Positions 53,276 through 63,225 of a stretch of 64,000 nt of DNA are shown here, piece by piece. The translations under genes and the position numbers were made by a program. Within the stretch, counting starts at the first letter, position 1. Every line of letters starts with the position of its first letter. Location: NCBI GenBank assembly GCA_963576735.1, contig OY755173.1, forward strand, positions 20,058,873-20,122,872. Reading direction: 5' to 3'. The notes under the pieces were generated by a model, which ran no database searches, had not been told where the DNA came from, and saw only the letters and a list, made by a program, of their open reading frames with translations. The DNA is from Bedellia somnulentella. Its lineage: Eukaryota > Arthropoda > Insecta > Lepidoptera > Bedelliidae.

Positions 53276-53510
53276 AAACAAACAGTTGTGATACCTAAAA
53301 AGAGGATTAAATTAGGATAAAAAATTAATATTGGTCACTTTATGATTAAAGGAATTGACAAGTCTATTGTTAAACATCTGAAATTATGAAAACGCTTAGT
53401 TTTAACTTTAGTTTAGTCTAATTAAGAAAAAAAACAATTTATCACTACGAATGTTTCGGGTTCGTTAAAAGTTTGCTTGGACGTTCTCATATGCTTTGAT
53501 ATTTATATTT
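53276..53510. other. Short AT-rich spacer
   Basis: Nothing recognised between SINE-B and SINE-A. Confidence 0.3.
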
Positions 53511-53754
53511 TCTGTGAAGTGTCGGCTTAGAATTGCCCTAACCCATTTCTTCCTGCGGGTGTCGTCGTAAGAGGCGACTTAGGGTATTGGGGCTTATTAA
53601 GTGATTGTTGGGCGATGCGGTTGGAGATCCATCATCAACAACTTTAATTTAACTTTTCCCCACTTTACTTCTAAAAGTGGCTGAGGAATTTTACTTCCGA
53701 GGCTCCGGCTATCCTTTTCTGAGATTTATAGCCGTGAGTATATGCATGTATGTA
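53511..53754 (+). repeat. SINE-A copy, near full length
   Basis: CTGTGAAGTGTCGGCTTAGA, TTCTTCCTGCGGGTGTCGTC, GATGCGGTTGGAGATCCATC, AAGTGGCTGAGGAATTTTAC, GAGTATATGCATGTATGTA. Its tail meets the tail of the next copy, which is inverted. Confidence 0.9.
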
Positions 53755-53877
53755 CATACATACATATACTCACAGCTATATTTCCCAAGAAGGGGTAGCC
53801 AGAGCTAAGGAATTATAAATTCCTCAGCCACTTTTGGAAGTTGAGTGGGGAAAAGATGGTAAAAATAAAGGTTGTGT
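53755..53877 (-). repeat. SINE-A copy, 5' truncated, tail-to-tail with its neighbour
   Basis: Minus strand: CATACATACATATACTCACA, CCAAGAAGGGGTAGCCAGAG, TTCCTCAGCCACTTTTGGAA, AGATGGTAAAAATAAAGG. With the copy at 53511 it forms an inverted repeat of over 100 bp per arm with almost no spacer. Confidence 0.9.
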
Positions 53878-54205
53878 GTATGTATATTTATATTAATGAC
53901 AATTTAATGGCTACAAAGCGAATAGGCCTTGAAACATTACTGAGCATTTTGTTTCATCACTTATTCCTATTTTAAACATTAGATTGTCCAATAAAATGTT
54001 AGTTGCCACGAAACAGCTTATATAAACTGAACATGGTGTTTGCTTTACATTTCTATAGCATTATAATTGATTCGATTAAAAGAGGACCAACCGCGCAATA
54101 AAAGCCTAATTGCATTAATTTAGTGTTGAGTAGACCATTTGACAACAATTCAAAAAATGTTTGACTTAACGTAATTAATGAGTTTCATAATATATTCATT
54201 ATTTA
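53878..54205. other. Gap: AT-rich DNA
   Basis: TGTGTATGTATATTTATATT at the left edge looks tail-like. Nothing else. Confidence 0.3.
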
Positions 54206-54380
54206 CGGTATTGGGGACTTTTGAAGTATTTTTGGGCGATGCAGTTGGAGACCCATCACCAACAACCTTTATTTTATCATCATTTACCGACACAACTTTC
54301 CAAAAGTGGCTGAGCAATTTCTAATGCCTTAGCTCTGGCTACCCTTTCTTGGGATTTATAGCCTGGATATATGTATGTAT
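54206..54380 (+). repeat. SINE-A copy, 5' truncated (variant A1)
   Basis: TTACGGTATTGGGGACTTTT, GATGCAGTTGGAGACCCATC, AAGTGGCTGAGCAATTTCTA, TTGGGATTTATAGCCTGG and a TATGTATG tail. Confidence 0.9.
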
Positions 54381-54656
54381 GAAATATTAAATAAGTAAAA
54401 TGTTTGAAAAGGTATTTTTTTCGTTATTCAAAACTACAGCGAGGCTTAAACAAAGCGGTAAAGAGCATGCTTAATGAAGAAGAAAATTTTTGATCACTTT
54501 TGATACAATACCTATGCTAACAAAGACATTTCCTTAGAAACCTCTTTTGTGACTTTATTGTTTTATTTTTACCACAGTCAGAGTGGATTCTCGGAGGACA
54601 TAAGCTACTTATTATTAATTATGTTATTAATTTTTTAATTAGACATTGATTGAGAC

Positions 54657-54806
54657 ATACTGCCTCCGTGGTCTCGCGGTTAAGCGCTTGGCTTCAATTT
54701 TGGTGCCTGCTAGCCCCCACAAGGCCAGCGTGGTGGACTGTGACCAAATCACCCTATAGGGTATGCTATGGGGACATATATGGGCTGTGATAATGAGATT
54801 AAGACA
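54657..54806 (+). repeat. tRNA-like SINE copy, third SINE type
   Basis: CTGCCTCCGTGGTCTCGCGG TTAAGCGC resembles the head at 37027. It is followed by CCAGCGTGGTGGACTGTGAC CAAATC and a GGGCTGTGATAATGAGA end, the body type I associate with lepidopteran SINEs ending in GATGATG. It has no clear B-box left and is not a working tRNA gene. Confidence 0.55.
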
Positions 54807-55644
54807 TAGACATTAATGATGTAACAATTTTATATGCCTTTTTTTCCCTTTTTTTTAAAATTTAATCTTGATACACCCAATTATACATTAAAATGTTTTG
54901 ATTTTCAATTTATATAACTGGTTCATTGATGACAATATCAGCACACCAGCAAAAGTCAGAATACGCCGTTACATAAAAACAACATTTTCACCATTTATAA
55001 CTAGTATTTGCAAATATATTATCACGCAAATCAAGTACCTCGTCTTTTTATCGGCCATGATTGTCAATGGAACCGCGCCGTCCCAACGTCCGTCGTATCA
55101 GATGTCGGTGCTACAGACTTGTTTATGACGCCCAACTAATTTATTAGCGGACCCAGCGAAGATTAGCGCTACTCGTTGCAAGTACTTGCTTGTTTTGTAG
55201 CTCTCTAGCGCTGTAGCGGCCGGCGGTGCCCGACTTATTGACTATTAGGAATAGATAGGGTGATGAACTTTATATTAGATTTTTGTTACAGATATTTAGG
55301 ATGGAAGAGCCTTGTTGTGACTTATACAATTTTTTCCATCCCTTTTAGTGATATTCTTGTTTTACAGTGAGAATAATGCATTTAAGTATTTTTGGGTTTA
55401 AAGTAAATATGAAAGTCAAGATAGAAAAATTTTTGCTGATGGGTTTCGCCAATGGATTGAAATCACTTCGGTAGCTTATTCGACTCAAATGATACCCCAG
55501 GGAAAGAAAATTTAGAACTGATTGACAGCTAAGAGAGAAAAAGATGGTTAAATACAGGAAAATTTCCCTTCATAACTTCTCTATCGTGCTTTTTGTCTGA
55601 TTTATATCATTTGTCTGGTCTTCACCAAGTTGTTCTTTCTGGAG
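54807..55644. other. Gap: AT-rich DNA then a GC-balanced unique block
   Basis: 55050-55240 is unique and CpG-containing (GGAACCGCGCCGTCCCAACG, GTAGCGGCCGGCGGTGCCCG) with AT-homeodomain-like cores (CTAATTTATTAGCGG). No exon. Possibly regulatory. Confidence 0.35.
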
Positions 55645-55862
55645 TCATATGTGTGGTTAATTCATCATAGTTGTTAACGGTGATAGAAAACATTGTGAGG
55701 AAACTCACATGGTAAAGTCGTACTTAGTCATGTGACGATAGACGGCGATAAAACTTGGCCTATCACGTGAGTACATTGTCCAAGCAAGGAGACAGTGTCA
55801 CGTGATGATCAATAGTATTATTACCTCTGCCACCCTCTTCGGGGATATACGGCGTGAACTTT
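55645..55862 (+). repeat. SINE-B copy, 5' truncated, diverged
   Basis: GTCATATGTGTGGTTAATTC, AACATTGTGAGGAAACTCAC, CTATCACGTGAGTACATTG, GTCACGTGATGATCAATAG, TCTTCGGGGATATACGGCG and TGAACTTTTG. Head and tail missing; both CACGTG boxes kept. Confidence 0.88.
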
Positions 55863-56141
55863 TGAAATTGAGTTTCGAGACTTATTTTATTTTATTTCGT
55901 TTGGAAGATTTACAGCTTTACATCCATTTAATAAAAAAACCAAAATTATTACAGGAAGCCATTTGAAAAATCTTCACATTTACATATCTATATCATGAAT
56001 ATAAAAAGGTACGGTACAGTAATATACTGTGTCTGGTATGCACAAATGAAATTAACAAGTAGGTGTTGTGATGTCACAATCTGAAAGCTTATAACTTAAA
56101 ATTATAGTAGTAATATTAGACGCGTCACGCTCTCTAAATGA
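55863..56141. other. Short AT-rich spacer
   Basis: Nothing recognised. Confidence 0.3.
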
Positions 56142-56392
56142 TACATACATACATACATATAATCACGACTCACTAATCCCTAGAAGGGGTAGCCAGAGCT
56201 AGGGAATTTGAAATTCCTCAGCCACTTTTCGAAGTTGCGTGGGGAAAACATGGTAAAATAAAGGTTGTTGGTGATGGGTCTCCAACCGCATCGCCCAAAA
56301 ATCCCTTAAAAGCCCCAATACCGTTAGTCGCCTCTTACGTACACCATCCGGAAGAAATGGGGTAGTGCTATTCTAAGCCGACACTACACAGC
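56142..56392 (-). repeat. SINE-A copy, full length (variant A1)
   Basis: Minus strand from CATACATACATATAATCACG through GTGATGGGTCTCCAACCGCA and CCTCTTACGTACACCATCC to GCCGACACTACACAGC. AAATGA on both sides (56136-56141, 56393-56398) fits a 6-bp target duplication. Confidence 0.93.
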
Positions 56393-57027
56393 AAATGAGA
56401 CAACCGTAAATGAGACAACCATATTTTGTGAGACCCTGATTTAAATAGCGTATACTACTATGAAACATAAGTGATTCCAAATGTGTTAAGGTCTCTCACC
56501 ACACTCACTGAAAGGTTGTGTTTAGTGCTTTTCTAAACCGTCTATACAACTAAAGACAGCGTCACATTAAACCTTTGGGAATTCCATTCCCATCGCCGCA
56601 GCCTATCAACGGACAAGTCATATATCATGTCAAGCGAACTCAGGTCATTTAGTAATATTCTATCAAGCAGAACAAGTTGCCTATTCAGACAACAGGCATA
56701 CAAACAGTCACGCAATCGCAACCGCTATTAACATCGGCAATTATTTATATGCTAATACATTGTTGAGTGAAACATGAGTGCTATGAACGAACTTACCTAC
56801 AAATTCTTCCCATGTCGGGCTTACATTCATCAACTAGAACAACCCTATTATGTATTTCCATACGCATAATTTGTTATTTTAAGTCTTGTTTTATTGTCAA
56901 ACTTATGTTTTCCTTTTAAAATATATTTAATAAACAAGGCAGTTGCTATTATATACACGTTTTCAAGATAACAGAACATTCTAGTAGTTTAGTGAAAAAC
57001 GATGCTGAAATACACAGCTGTAAGTCC
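56393..57027. other. Gap: unique DNA
   Basis: AAATGAGACAACC is repeated twice at 56393-56420. No gene or further repeat is recognised. Confidence 0.35.
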
Positions 57028-57037
57028 TGAATTAGAT

Positions 57038-57404
57038 ACATAACATAACATAAACGTTCACGCCGAATATCCCCGAAGGGGTTGGCAGAGGTACTAATAC
57101 TTCTGAACATCACGTGACTTTGTCACCTGGTGTTCAGAGTACCCACGTTTTGCATGGACAGTGTACTCACGTGATAGGGGGCAGGCCTATCGCCGTTTTT
57201 GTACGAATACACTGTCACATGCCTAAGTACAACTCAGCCATGTGGGTTTCCTCACGATGTTTTCCCTCACCGTTAACAACCATGATAAATTAACCACACA
57301 TATGTCTTTAGAAAAGACAAATTGGTGTAGGCCCGACCCAGGATTTGAACACTAGTCGTTTGCACGATAACCGAGTGTTCTACCCACTGGGCTATCACGG
57401 TTGC
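57038..57404 (-). repeat. SINE-B copy, full length, young
   Basis: Complete minus-strand copy with a perfect 10-bp target duplication TGAATTAGAT (57028-57037, 57405-57414). Head AGCCCAGTGGGTAGAACACT with B-box GTTCAAATCC, both CACGTG boxes, AATATCCCCGAAGGGGTTGG hairpin and TAACATAACATAAACG tail. At 367 bp it gives the best unit length for the family. Confidence 0.96.
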
Positions 57405-57634
57405 TGAATTAGATCTGTTCCTCAAACTCCTCTCATGCATAGAAAACCTACATGATCGAGACATACGGTCATATGGTAGTGTGTTCCTTCAAAGTGGCAA
57501 TAAGATTGCCATTATCGCGTGAAATCACTGTTCAAGCAAAGTTCTAGTACTCTAAGCGCCAAAGAATAAAATGTCACATGATTTCCAGAAGAAAAATTGG
57601 TAACTTTCAACTCAAGCTCTCGTAGCTCGAGACT

Positions 57635-57727
57635 TGTGAGAGCGAGTATTGGAAGTGAGAAGGTGACAGATTTTGTATTAATAATCTGTCAGTATCTCAC
57701 TTCTCATGTGACATACTCGCTCTCACA
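57635..57727. repeat. 93-nt near-perfect inverted repeat (hairpin)
   Basis: Left arm TGTGAGAGCGAGTAT, AAGTGAGA, TGACAGATT is answered by AATCTGTCA, TCTCACTT, ATACTCGCTCTCACA with small interruptions and a loop of about 8 nt. It lies just 5' of the LINE coding remnant. It may be an inverted duplication formed at the LINE's 5' junction, a small foldback element or a hairpin RNA precursor. Confidence 0.75.
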
Positions 57728-58238
57728 CGCCCCATACTACCAATATCTTTTCAAGACTCTTGTATTAAGCGTGGTCGAATATGGTTGAGTTATATGGTCA
57801 CCATTTTATAATTCCCATATAGAAAATCTTGAGTCAATTCAAAAACGTTTTGCCAGGATGTTAGCGTCTCGTTTTGGTCTCAGAAGAGAACTGAAAACAT
57901 ACGAGGCAAGATGTAACTATTTTAAATTGTTCCCTCTTGTTACACGAAGACAAATGCAAGATTTGGTTACATTACACAAAGTAATTAATGGATCGATGGT
58001 CACTTCCGTTTTGCAGCATATAAATATTAATGTTCCCAAAAGAACATTACGTAATTATCGTCCATTTGCCATGCCCACATTAAGAACGAATGTTTGTTCA
58101 AATAATCCGTTGCATAGAATGACTCAACTATACAACTCTTTGTGTAATATCGCTGACGACGAGGAAAGCACTCCTGACGTTTATCATGACTCGCTGTTGG
58201 TTTTTCGTAATGGAATTAGGAATAGATTATGTTCGTGA
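57728..58238 (+). pseudogene. LINE reverse transcriptase C-terminal remnant
   Basis: Encodes QYLFKTLVLSVVEYG, a stop codon, then VIWSPFYNSHIENLESIQKR and FARMLASRFGLRRELKTYEA, later LFPLVTRRQMQDLVTLHKVI, PKRTLRNYRPFAMPTLRTN and a C-terminal stop at 58236-58238. The YGxVIWSP..N..LExIQKRF and RxxRNxRxF.P.xRTN patterns are typical of the region after the palm in jockey-type LINEs. The single TGA in the conserved YGS.IWSP position and the missing catalytic half show inactivation. Confidence 0.85.
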
Positions 58239-58480
58239 AATTTTAAATTATATTTAGTGTATTTTCTATGCTTAAACTTTAAACTCTAATGTTAATTTAT
58301 ATTTATTATTATGCCTTAATTTGTTTTTTATTGTGTTTCTTAAATTTTATTTAATTTTAACAATTTTAATAATTCTAACAATTTTAATAATTTTAACAAT
58401 TTGTTCTTTATAATTTGTAAATACGTATAATTTTTTTATTATTTTTTTTAACATGCTGTGCCCACTATTAAGGTACATTT

Positions 58481-59955
58481 TAGAGATGTAACGAATGTCA
58501 GTTTTTAAGCATTCGCGAATACGAATGCGAATGCGAATATCTGTTGTTGACATTCGCGAATGCGGATGCGAATGCGAATATACAGGTTTCAAATTTGGCG
58601 CCGTTTGTATATGATTCAAAGGGCGCGCGCAGCGCTACTGCGGCTAAGGGCCAGTTTTTTGATCCGTGGTTAACTCAACAATTTGTTAAATATCGTAACT
58701 ATTAGTTAAATTTCAGCAAAATGCATTTTTTGACCCGTAGTTAGAGTAACTAATGGTCAAATATCGAACCATTAGTTAAAAAAGTTAACTACTCAGGATT
58801 GGGGGGTTAAACATGATGACCGCTGGTTATTTGTATAATAGCAGCTGTTTGTCAGATATCTGAGATGAATTTCAATATAGTTAGATACTTTGATGTCGAA
58901 AGTTCGTCAGAAGAAGAAGACAATTATATTACAATGTGTGTTGATGAGAAGGTTAATAAAAATAGTTAGAAACCTGCGATGATGTAGATTTTTGTCAGCG
59001 TTACCGCCTATCGAAGGAAATTGGGAATGATCCTAAAACGCACACTCTCAGTTATTCTCGAATAAGTTTAATCAAATGTAGTTTCCTTACAAAATTATTT
59101 TATTTTTAAAAAGTATTTGAAAGATAGGTATTTTGTATCTTGAATTCCAAATACCTTTTTACAAAATATTATCTGTACCTGCAATACTCTTCTTTAAAGT
59201 TTCTTCATTTCATCTTGCATTTCAGATACTTTGTATATGATATCTTATACATCACTGGTCATTGTTCATTGCACTGGCAACAAATTGACCAATTGTTAAG
59301 TTTGACTATAGTTAAAAAAGACATCAAAAATGGATTTACCATTTAACTACTGGTTAGCCATTTAACTATAGTCAATGTAACAAATGGTTATATTTTTAAC
59401 TACGGATCAAAAAACTGGCCCTAAGTAAGCTGCGGTTAAGTGTATGTTGTTCAGTTTTTAAAAAGACAATAAAGATTAGATATTTTTTTTCTTAGAACAA
59501 AATCTTATAAAGCAAAATATGTAGAAAATTCAGTTTATTTTATTTTTAAGTTTAAATAATTATCAAAGTATGTGTATGTGTAGGCAAGACGAAGACTGAT
59601 CAAAGCACTACTTTATGTACCTACTTCATAAGACTGCCTAAACATGAACACAATACTATTTGTTTTGTAATGTCATAAGAACTGTGATTTATAAACACAA
59701 AAAAGGTAAATTCTAAAAAGAAAAAGATGTTAAGTTCGAACGTTTTACAATTAAAAAGAAAATATAAGTAGGTATTAATACTATTTTGTTTCATTTAAAC
59801 TAACCTAATATTGTCATAACACTCTATGTTTTTGCAACCTCATATTCGCAATTTATTCAAAAGATATTCACGAATGCGAATGCGAATGCGAATATAGAAA
59901 AAGAGGCGAATATTCGCGAATGCGAATGCAAATGCGAATATTCGTTACATCACTA
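58481..59955. mobile_element. Non-autonomous hAT element with GCGAAT subterminal arrays
   Basis: Termini TAGAGATGTAACGAAT and, inverted, TAGTGATGTAACGAAT, with a perfect 8-bp target duplication GTACATTT at 58473-58480 and 59956-59963. Next to each end are arrays of GCGAAT/ATTCGC hexamers (58510-58583 and 59869-59940). It is 1475 bp long, including a 774-bp Harbinger-like insertion, so the hAT proper is about 700 bp. No transposase. The IRIRIR-type frame through the left array is an artefact. Confidence 0.94.
58648..59421 (+). mobile_element. Harbinger-like element nested in the hAT
   Basis: Termini GGGCCAGTTTTTTGATCCGT and its exact inverse (58648-58667, 59402-59421), with TAA on both sides (58645-58647, 59422-59424), the TWA duplication of PIF/Harbinger. 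Near both ends GGTTAA/TTAACT-type repeats are frequent. A 34-codon frame (58865-58969, MNFNIVRYFDVESSSEEEDN) may be what is left of the element's own gene. Confidence 0.9.
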
Positions 59956-60026
59956 GTACATTTACTGAACTGATTTGTTTAAATGATGTAAAATATTATG
60001 TTAAGTAATTGTACTGTATGTGTGCC

Positions 60027-60029
60027 AAA

Positions 60030-60060
<31 letters not shown>

Positions 60061-60063
60061 ATA
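60027..60063 (+). repeat. (AAAT)n microsatellite, LINE tail
   Basis: About nine uninterrupted AAAT units after ATGTGTGCC. Its place at the end of the LINE 3' region suggests that it is the LINE's tandem-repeat tail. Confidence 0.85.
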
Positions 60064-60113
60064 GTGGGGAATGTATGGCATAAAAGATAATTACATGTCT
60101 AGTATCGTAGTTT

Positions 60114-60365
60114 ACATACATACATATACTCACGGCTATAAATCCCTAGAAGGGGTAACCAGAGCTAAGGAATTAAAAATTCCTCAGCCACTTTTGGAAG
60201 TTGCGTGGGGAAAAGATGATAAAATAAAGGTTGTTGGTGATGGGTCTCCAACCGCATCGCCTAAAAATCCCTTAAAAAAGCCCCAATACCGTTAGTCGCC
60301 TCTTACGTAGGTACACCCACCGGAAGAAATGGGGTAGTGCTATTCTAAGCCGACTCTACACAGCA
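60114..60365 (-). repeat. SINE-A copy, full length, young (variant A1)
   Basis: Minus strand from ACATACATACATATACTCAC to GACTCTACACAGCA with a perfect 10-bp target duplication ATCGTAGTTT (60104-60113, 60366-60375). The length of 252 bp and these exact borders define the family's ends. One GTAG duplication near CTTACGTAGGTACACCC. Confidence 0.96.
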
Positions 60366-60375
60366 ATCGTAGTTT

Positions 60376-62579
60376 CTTATTTAAAAGACGTGGATATTCG
60401 TCACCTGAGGGTCTTCAGTGATTGGTTAGCAATCAAGATATATTTAGCAACTAATCATTACAAACCATCCACTTTGACAAAAAAAAGCTCGGTAAAATTG
60501 ATAGATCGTTTGCGTGAATGAATGCAAAAGCTGTGCCCTTAAATTTTAGTTTAAAACCCGGGAATATAGGTTATTTATCTGTAATTTATACTAAATTATG
60601 TTCTCAAAAACTTTACCCATAATTACTAAGTTTATTTTAATAAGTTCGATAAAAAAGATGGTTAACCGCTGAATGCCTTAGAACCCTATTCATTCTATTT
60701 GATTAGTATGACAAGTAAATTGACGTTTGACAGACATATGGCAAGATAGAATGCGTGTGCGCATCGATGCGTAACCGCGATACGTGTACTTTTTGCTTTA
60801 ATTAAGTATTGAAACTATGTTTACACGTTGTACTAAGGGCAAGGGAATATGAACTCAAAACTGTAGTTTTATTATATTGTTAAGATAACTAAGTGAAGGA
60901 ATTTATCAATGTACCGATGTTATATATAAGGGCTGACCTCGGGTAAAATTTGGGATCTTATACAAATAATAAGATGTATGGTCGTGGAGGTGGTCAAGTT
61001 AGAAGTATATCATATTACACATGTTGGAAAACATATGAAGCGCTCTTGCTTTATATGTTTAAAGTTTAAGAGCTTAAAGATACCGAGACAGGCTATCTCT
61101 GCCTACCCCTTCGAGATGTAAGCATGGTGAAACAGATAGACAGAATATTCGTACTGATTAGGTCTAATATATAGTTGAGGGCTGGGTTCATTCTAGAGTT
61201 CGAAAATGTAATGGTGCCAGAACAAATACGTACCAAATAAGTCTAAAATATGATTGAGGCCTGAGCTCTAGAGGTAGACAGTGATGAGTAGCTTAAGCCT
61301 TTATTTGAATTTTCACTTTCTGACATATATTGACGATATCAATTTCCATTAGAGGACTGAGAATATCTTTTACTTCTAGTGACAAATATACAAATGAGGC
61401 CTTGAAAATATTAGCCCGAAACATTTACGAGGTGTACGGGTATTTCTCTAGTCAGTTTTTTTTGTGCTCCTAACTTCAGATTCTCACCTTTTTGAAATTA
61501 TAATTTTAACCTTCACATTTATCGTACTCATCTTACTCAATTAATATCCAATCGTTGTTGTCATCAGTTGTGGATATGGTCCGTGATACTATTTAAAATA
61601 ATAGTTTAAATTATATGAGTTAATATCACCTATAGTTGGCTGTGCTCAATCATTGAATGCTTCGTATAGATTCAATTAAATTTATCGTTGCAAAGAAATT
61701 TAAATTTCATAGAATAACGATGTAGATAAATAGTAATTTTGACATTTAAAAGTGATAGTCGCGTAATGATGACTCTATCTCACATTAAAACGAATGTAAT
61801 TCGAATGTAGTTGCATGTCCACGTCTGCGCATTCGTGTGGTCTGTGTCAACGTGTTGAAAATAGTGGAATAGAGTTTGCACGTAGGGTATAATTAAAGGA
61901 ATATATTTCTATATCACCATCATAAATTACATTATAATCTAGATGCTTTGCCTGATACTAAAACTTTATTTGTTTATTGAACTTGCTTTTGTGTGATGTT
62001 GAATTGACAAATATAAAACAGATGTTAGAAAACAGTACTTCTCCTTATTTCTCTGAGGGTCTACTTGTCACATTGAGAAATAGGCATACTTAACATATAG
62101 ATATTTTAGGTAACTCATAATCGACTCGGTGATATTTTAACACACCTCAATATAAAATCTCTTAACACATAATTTAGAGGCTTTGATTTCAATATAAATT
62201 TTTGTCTAAAGTTATTAACTCACTCTATTTTTATTCATTCCTCGTTGTAATTCATTACTACACCGTATTAAAGGTCACTTAAATTAGCAGTCAGTGTGAT
62301 AGGAAGTTGAATTTTACATTGCGCATGCGCGTCTATTGTAATAATTAACTTTTTAATGCTTATAAATAAAGTATTGAACAAAAATAAAGTATAACTGCAG
62401 TGTAATCATTTTGATATTTGTGCTAAGCTCACTAAAAAAATGGGAATCAAATTAAGAAGATATAGAGTAAGATTTATAAAAGTGTTATGATATGAATTAT
62501 TTTGCGGCTATATTCTGAAAACAGATATCCAGTGTTTACTAAATATTCATTCAATGGCAAAAATATGTGAAAAAGGATT
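60376..62579. other. Gap: AT-rich and unique DNA
   Basis: Two diverged copies of a 76-bp unit lie in tandem at about 61149-61300 (GTACTGATTAGGTCTAATAT against GTACCAAATAAGTCTAAAAT; TTGAGGGCTG against TTGAGGCCTG). GGCTATCTCTGCCTACCCCT near 61091 resembles the RTE 3' end. ATTGCGCATGCGCGTC near 62318 is a CpG-rich palindrome-like site. No gene. Confidence 0.4.
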
Positions 62580-62808
62580 CATACATTTATATACTCACGG
62601 CAATAAATGCCAAAAAAGGGGTAGCCACAGCTTTAGAGCTAGAACCTCCTCAGCCATATTTGGAAGTTGATAGGGGACAACCTGGTAGAAAAAAAGTATC
62701 GTTAGTGTTGGTGATGGATCTCCAACTGCATCGCCCAAAAACAAATTAAATAAGCCCCATATGGGTAGAAGGAGGTAGTGACATTCTAAGCCGGCACTAC
62801 ACAGCAAT
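62580..62808 (-). repeat. SINE-A copy, near full length (variant A2)
   Basis: Minus strand: ATACATTTATATACTCACGG, CAAAAAAGGGGTAGCCACAG, CTCAGCCATATTTGGAAGTT, GATGGATCTCCAACTGCATC, CATTCTAAGCCGGCACTACA. The GTCGCCTCTTACG block is missing. Confidence 0.88.
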
Positions 62809-62956
62809 ACACGGGCAAAAAATATAGCAAAATAAAGCCTTGCTGACTGCCTCCAACCGTGTTGCACACCAATGAGTATAATATCCCCATACATAAACGC
62901 CTTTAATGACACTAATTGGAAAATCTGGGGTAATACGAATATATCAAATGAAGGAG

Positions 62957-63210
62957 TAGTGTGCCGTGTAGTGTCGGCTTAGAATAACACTACCCCTTTC
63001 TATCCGTGGGTGATCGTAAGAGGCGACTAAGAGTATAGGGGCTTTTTAAGTGGTTTTTGGGCGATGCGGTTGGAGACCCGTCACCAAAAACATTTATTAT
63101 TACCATCTTTTCCCCGATCAACTCCAAAAGCGGCTAAGGAATTTCTCATTCCAAAGCTCTGGCTACCCCATTAAGGGATTTATAGCCGTGAGTATATGTG
63201 TGTATGTATG
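62957..63210 (+). repeat. SINE-A copy, full length, young (variant A3)
   Basis: TAGTGTGCCGTGTAGTGTCG through CCGTGGGTGATCGTAAGAGG and TTATTATTACCATC to CCATTAAGGGATTTATAGCC and a TATGTGTGTATGTATG tail. A perfect 15-bp target duplication TATCAAATGAAGGAG (62942-62956, 63211-63225). The same A3 variant bases as the copy at 34483. Confidence 0.96.
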
Positions 63211-63225
63211 TATCAAATGAAGGAG

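Larger units (their letters stand above)
57728..60063 (+). mobile_element. Jockey/CR1-like LINE 3' part, interrupted by a hAT
   Basis: Coding remnant at 57728-58238, AT-rich 3' region to 58480, the hAT insertion 58481-59955, and the rest of the 3' region from 59956 to an (AAAT)n tail at about 60027-60063. Removing the hAT and one 8-bp duplication restores a continuous 3' region. The 5' part of the LINE is missing. Confidence 0.78.

Noticed and set aside
57340..57404. tRNA gene inside SINE-B
   Set aside because: It is the SINE's tRNA-like head, with a mispaired acceptor stem and a SINE body and tail attached.
58347..58619. Open frame with IRIRIR repeats on the minus strand
   Set aside because: Produced by the GCGAAT hexamer array of the hAT at 58481.
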